A stretch of DNA of 55,809 nucleotides, from positions 1 to 55,809 of the forward strand of contig NZ_LZDE01000336.1 of the NCBI RefSeq assembly GCF_002009015.1, given 5' to 3'. A program made the translations under genes and the position numbers. Source of the DNA: Microbulbifer mangrovi (GTDB lineage Bacteria > Pseudomonadota > Gammaproteobacteria > Pseudomonadales > Cellvibrionaceae). How positions within the stretch are numbered: the first letter of the stretch is position 1; each line of letters starts with the position of its first letter. Positions 53,797 through 55,809 of this stretch are shown here, one piece after another. The notes beneath the pieces are model-generated. The model saw only the letters and a program-made list of their open reading frames with translations, searched no databases and had not been told where the DNA came from.

Positions 53797-55695
53797 CTAC
53801 TGACCACGCATAAACCACTTATCCATATCTGCCAGTTTAACCTGCGTCCAGGTGGGTCGGCCGTGATTACACTGACCGCTGCGTTCGGTGCGCTCCATAT
53901 CCCGCAGTAGCGCGTTCATTTCCGGGATTGTCAGCTTGCGATTGGCGCGTACGGAACCGTGGCAGGCCATGGTGGAGAGAATCTCGTTAATCTTGTTGCC
54001 GATACGGTCGCTGCTCCCCTCCGCCAACAGGTCGGAAAGGACATCCCGTACCAGCTGCTCGACCGGCGCACTGTGCAACATGCTCGGAACCTGCCGCACC
54101 ATCAGGGTTTCGGGTCCACCGCGCTGCAACACAAAACCGAGAGCCGTAAACACTTCCTCACGCTCCTCGAAGCAGTCCGCTTCCCCCTCGCTCACCGCGA
54201 GACTCACCGGCACTAGCAACGGCTGCGCCTGGATTCCACCAGCGGCATGAGCGGCCTTCATCTGTTCGTACACAATCCGCTCGTGGGCTGCGTGCATGTC
54301 CACCACCACCATGCCGTGCTGATTCTGGGACAGGATATAAATCCCATGCAGCTGGGCGATGGCAAATCCCAGCGGCGGCGTTTCCTCGTCAGAGGCCGCG
54401 GGGATCGACTGCGCCCACGAGCCCTGGGCGCCTGTCGCTACCGCAGGCGCTTCCTGTACGCCACCGCCATAGGGTTTGTGCAGTTCGCCATATCCCTGCA
54501 TCTGCTGCTGCAGGCGCTCGGGAGAGCTGCGTTCGCCGTACATGGACGATGAGAATCCACCCCCTGACGGCGATGTCGGCGCCTGGGGTGCTACCTGGGA
54601 CAGGGGCATGCGCTCCTGACCGGCAAATTCACCGGCACTGACACCAGACACCTGCGGTGCCACTTCTTCATTCTCGTCTTTCTGTCCCGGGCGCACATCC
54701 GCCAAAGCGCGATGTAGGGAGCCGAACAGGAAATCGTGTACCAGACGGCTATCGCGGAAGCGCACTTCGTGTTTGGTGGGGTGCACGTTCACGTCCACCG
54801 AGGCCGGGTCCAGCTCCAGGTAAAGTACAAACGCGGGATGTCGACCGTGATACAGAACGTCGGCAAAGGCGCGACGCACTGCGTGGCTTACCACTCGATC
54901 GCGGATGGCACGTCCATTGACGTAGAAAAACTGCAGGTCTGCCTGGGACCGGGAGAAGGCGGGTTCCGCCACCCACCCCCACAGGCGCAGGCCACTGCGC
55001 TCCATTTCTATGTGCAAGGCATTCTGCATAAATGCCGGCCCGCACAACTGGGCGACACGCCGTTCCTTTTCTGCACGACTGGTGCCGCCGCGCAGGTTGT
55101 GCACACCCTTGCCGTTGTGACGCAGGCTGATGGAGACATCGAAACGCGATAGGGCGAGCCGCTTGATGGTGTCGTCGACGCGGTTGAATTCAGTTTTTTC
55201 TGTGCGCAAAAATTTTCGCCGCGCGGGGGTGTTGAAGAACAGGTCACGCACTTCCACGGTGGTGCCGCGGGGATGCGCTGCAGGCGCGAGCTGGGTTTCC
55301 ATTTCTCGCCCCTCGGCGGATACGACCCAGCCTTTGCCGGTTTCGTCGCGGCTGCTGGTAAGCGTGAGCCGTGCCACGGAGGAGATACTGGCGAGGGCCT
55401 CACCGCGAAAGCCGAGGGTGGCTACCGCTTCGAGGTCTTCCAGTGCGTGGATTTTCGAGGTGGCATGTCGGGCCAACGCCAGGTGCAGGTCTTCTTTTTC
55501 GATGCCCTTGCCGTTGTCACGCACCATGATGCGCTTGGTGCCACCCGCATCCAGGTCCACTTCCAGCCGTGTTGCACCCGCGTCGAGACTGTTTTCCAGC
55601 AACTCTTTGATTACGGATGCTGGCCGCTCGACCACTTCACCGGCGGCGATCTGGTTGGCGAGTCTTGGGGATAGTAACTGGATATTTTCAGGCAT
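53797..55695 (-). CDS. mutL: DNA mismatch repair protein MutL
   Basis: The 632-residue protein has the GHKL ATPase domain (about 1-330) with [23 protein letters not shown] and [16 protein letters not shown] Pro/Gly/Ser/Gln-rich linker follows, then the C-terminal dimerisation domain. That domain carries [12 protein letters not shown], matching the D(Q/M)HA-X2-E-X4-E endonuclease motif, as well as [12 protein letters not shown] and QCNHGRPTW. MutL couples MutS mismatch recognition to strand nicking. The motif suggests that it nicks DNA itself and the strain has no MutH-directed repair; that is inference. It is coupled to miaA. Confidence 0.96.
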   Translation of the reverse strand: MPENIQLLSPRLANQIAAGEVVERPASVIKELLENSLDAGATRLEVDLDAGGTKRIMVRDNGKGIEKEDLHLALARHATSKIHALEDLEAVATLGFRGEALASISSVARLTLTSSRDETGKGWVVSAEGREMETQLAPAAHPRGTTVEVRDLFFNTPARRKFLRTEKTEFNRVDDTIKRLALSRFDVSISLRHNGKGVHNLRGGTSRAEKERRVAQLCGPAFMQNALHIEMERSGLRLWGWVAEPAFSRSQADLQFFYVNGRAIRDRVVSHAVRRAFADVLYHGRHPAFVLYLELDPASVDVNVHPTKHEVRFRDSRLVHDFLFGSLHRALADVRPGQKDENEEVAPQVSGVSAGEFAGQERMPLSQVAPQAPTSPSGGGFSSSMYGERSSPERLQQQMQGYGELHKPYGGGVQEAPAVATGAQGSWAQSIPAASDEETPPLGFAIAQLHGIYILSQNQHGMVVVDMHAAHERIVYEQMKAAHAAGGIQAQPLLVPVSLAVSEGEADCFEEREEVFTALGFVLQRGGPETLMVRQVPSMLHSAPVEQLVRDVLSDLLAEGSSDRIGNKINEILSTMACHGSVRANRKLTIPEMNALLRDMERTERSGQCNHGRPTWTQVKLADMDKWFMRGQ

Positions 55696-55809
55696 TGGGA
55701 TCTTGGTGTTTGGCGTTACCCCGCTGCCACATACTTCGGGGTTCTTTTAGAGTCAGTGGCGCCGGCGCACCGAGATGTTGTTTCTGGAACCGCTGTAAAC
55801 CCATCCCTG
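55696..55809 (-). other. Right edge upstream of mutL: no gene assigned
   Basis: A minus-strand frame is open from the window edge to a TGA that overlaps the mutL start (about 40 codons, ending KHQDPNA). In related genomes amiB often precedes mutL, but this text does not look like the LysM end of AmiB, so I do not call a gene. It could be the tail of an upstream gene cut by the window. Confidence 0.25.

Noticed and set aside
55696..55809. C-terminus of AmiB at the right edge
   Set aside because: Gene order would allow it, but none of the three minus-strand frames reads like a LysM or amidase end.

Overview
The window looks like chromosomal DNA of a free-living, probably marine, gammaproteobacterium. 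The block purA-hisZ-DUF2065-hflC-hflK-hflX-hfq-miaA-mutL on the right is a gammaproteobacterial core neighbourhood. The multidomain chitin-type LPMO beside it suggests a polysaccharide degrader of the Microbulbifer/Cellvibrio kind. That genus-level guess is inference from gene content. No tRNA, rRNA, CRISPR array or intact insertion sequence was seen.

Layout. (1) 1-4224, minus strand: a two-partner secretion pair, the outer-membrane transporter TpsB followed by the N-terminal 726 residues of a TpsA exoprotein that runs off the left edge. (2) 4323-39107: a complete type VI secretion (T6SS) island with all 13 core components. It starts with a PpkA-like kinase (minus). A ~590-bp control region full of repeats follows, then the plus-strand unit hcp-vgrG-DUF6931-PAAR. 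The minus-strand block is an unnamed protein, then tssA-tssB-tssC1-(terminator)-tssC2-tssE-tssF-tssG-clpV. A second minus-strand operon begins with a REP-transposase-like gene and continues tssB/C fusion-like-tagH-tssJ-tssK-tssL-tssM-tagF. A plus-strand pair, PP2C phosphatase and RHS-repeat protein, closes the island. (3) 39345-45452: single genes for an AA10 LPMO, a Bcr/CflA-type drug efflux protein, an M14-type deacylase, an MltB-type lytic transglycosylase and a hemolysin-III-family membrane protein. (4) 45611-55695: the core block listed above, all on the minus strand.

How the T6SS parts fit. TssJ-L-M form the envelope complex. TssA, E, F, G, K with VgrG/PAAR form the baseplate and tip. 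Hcp is the tube, TssB/TssC the sheath and ClpV the recycling ATPase. Kinase, PP2C phosphatase and FHA protein make a full threonine-phosphorylation control circuit, with TagF as a likely post-translational repressor.

Most unusual points: three TssC-type proteins in one cluster, one of them a TssB-TssC-like fusion without the C-terminal part; a REP-associated tyrosine transposase homologue that has lost both histidines of its HUH motif, keeps an AT-hook-like stretch and is translationally coupled to that fusion; an RHS protein that ends without the usual toxin junction; an intrinsic terminator between tssC1 and tssC2; and several repeated or palindromic elements confined to T6SS control regions.
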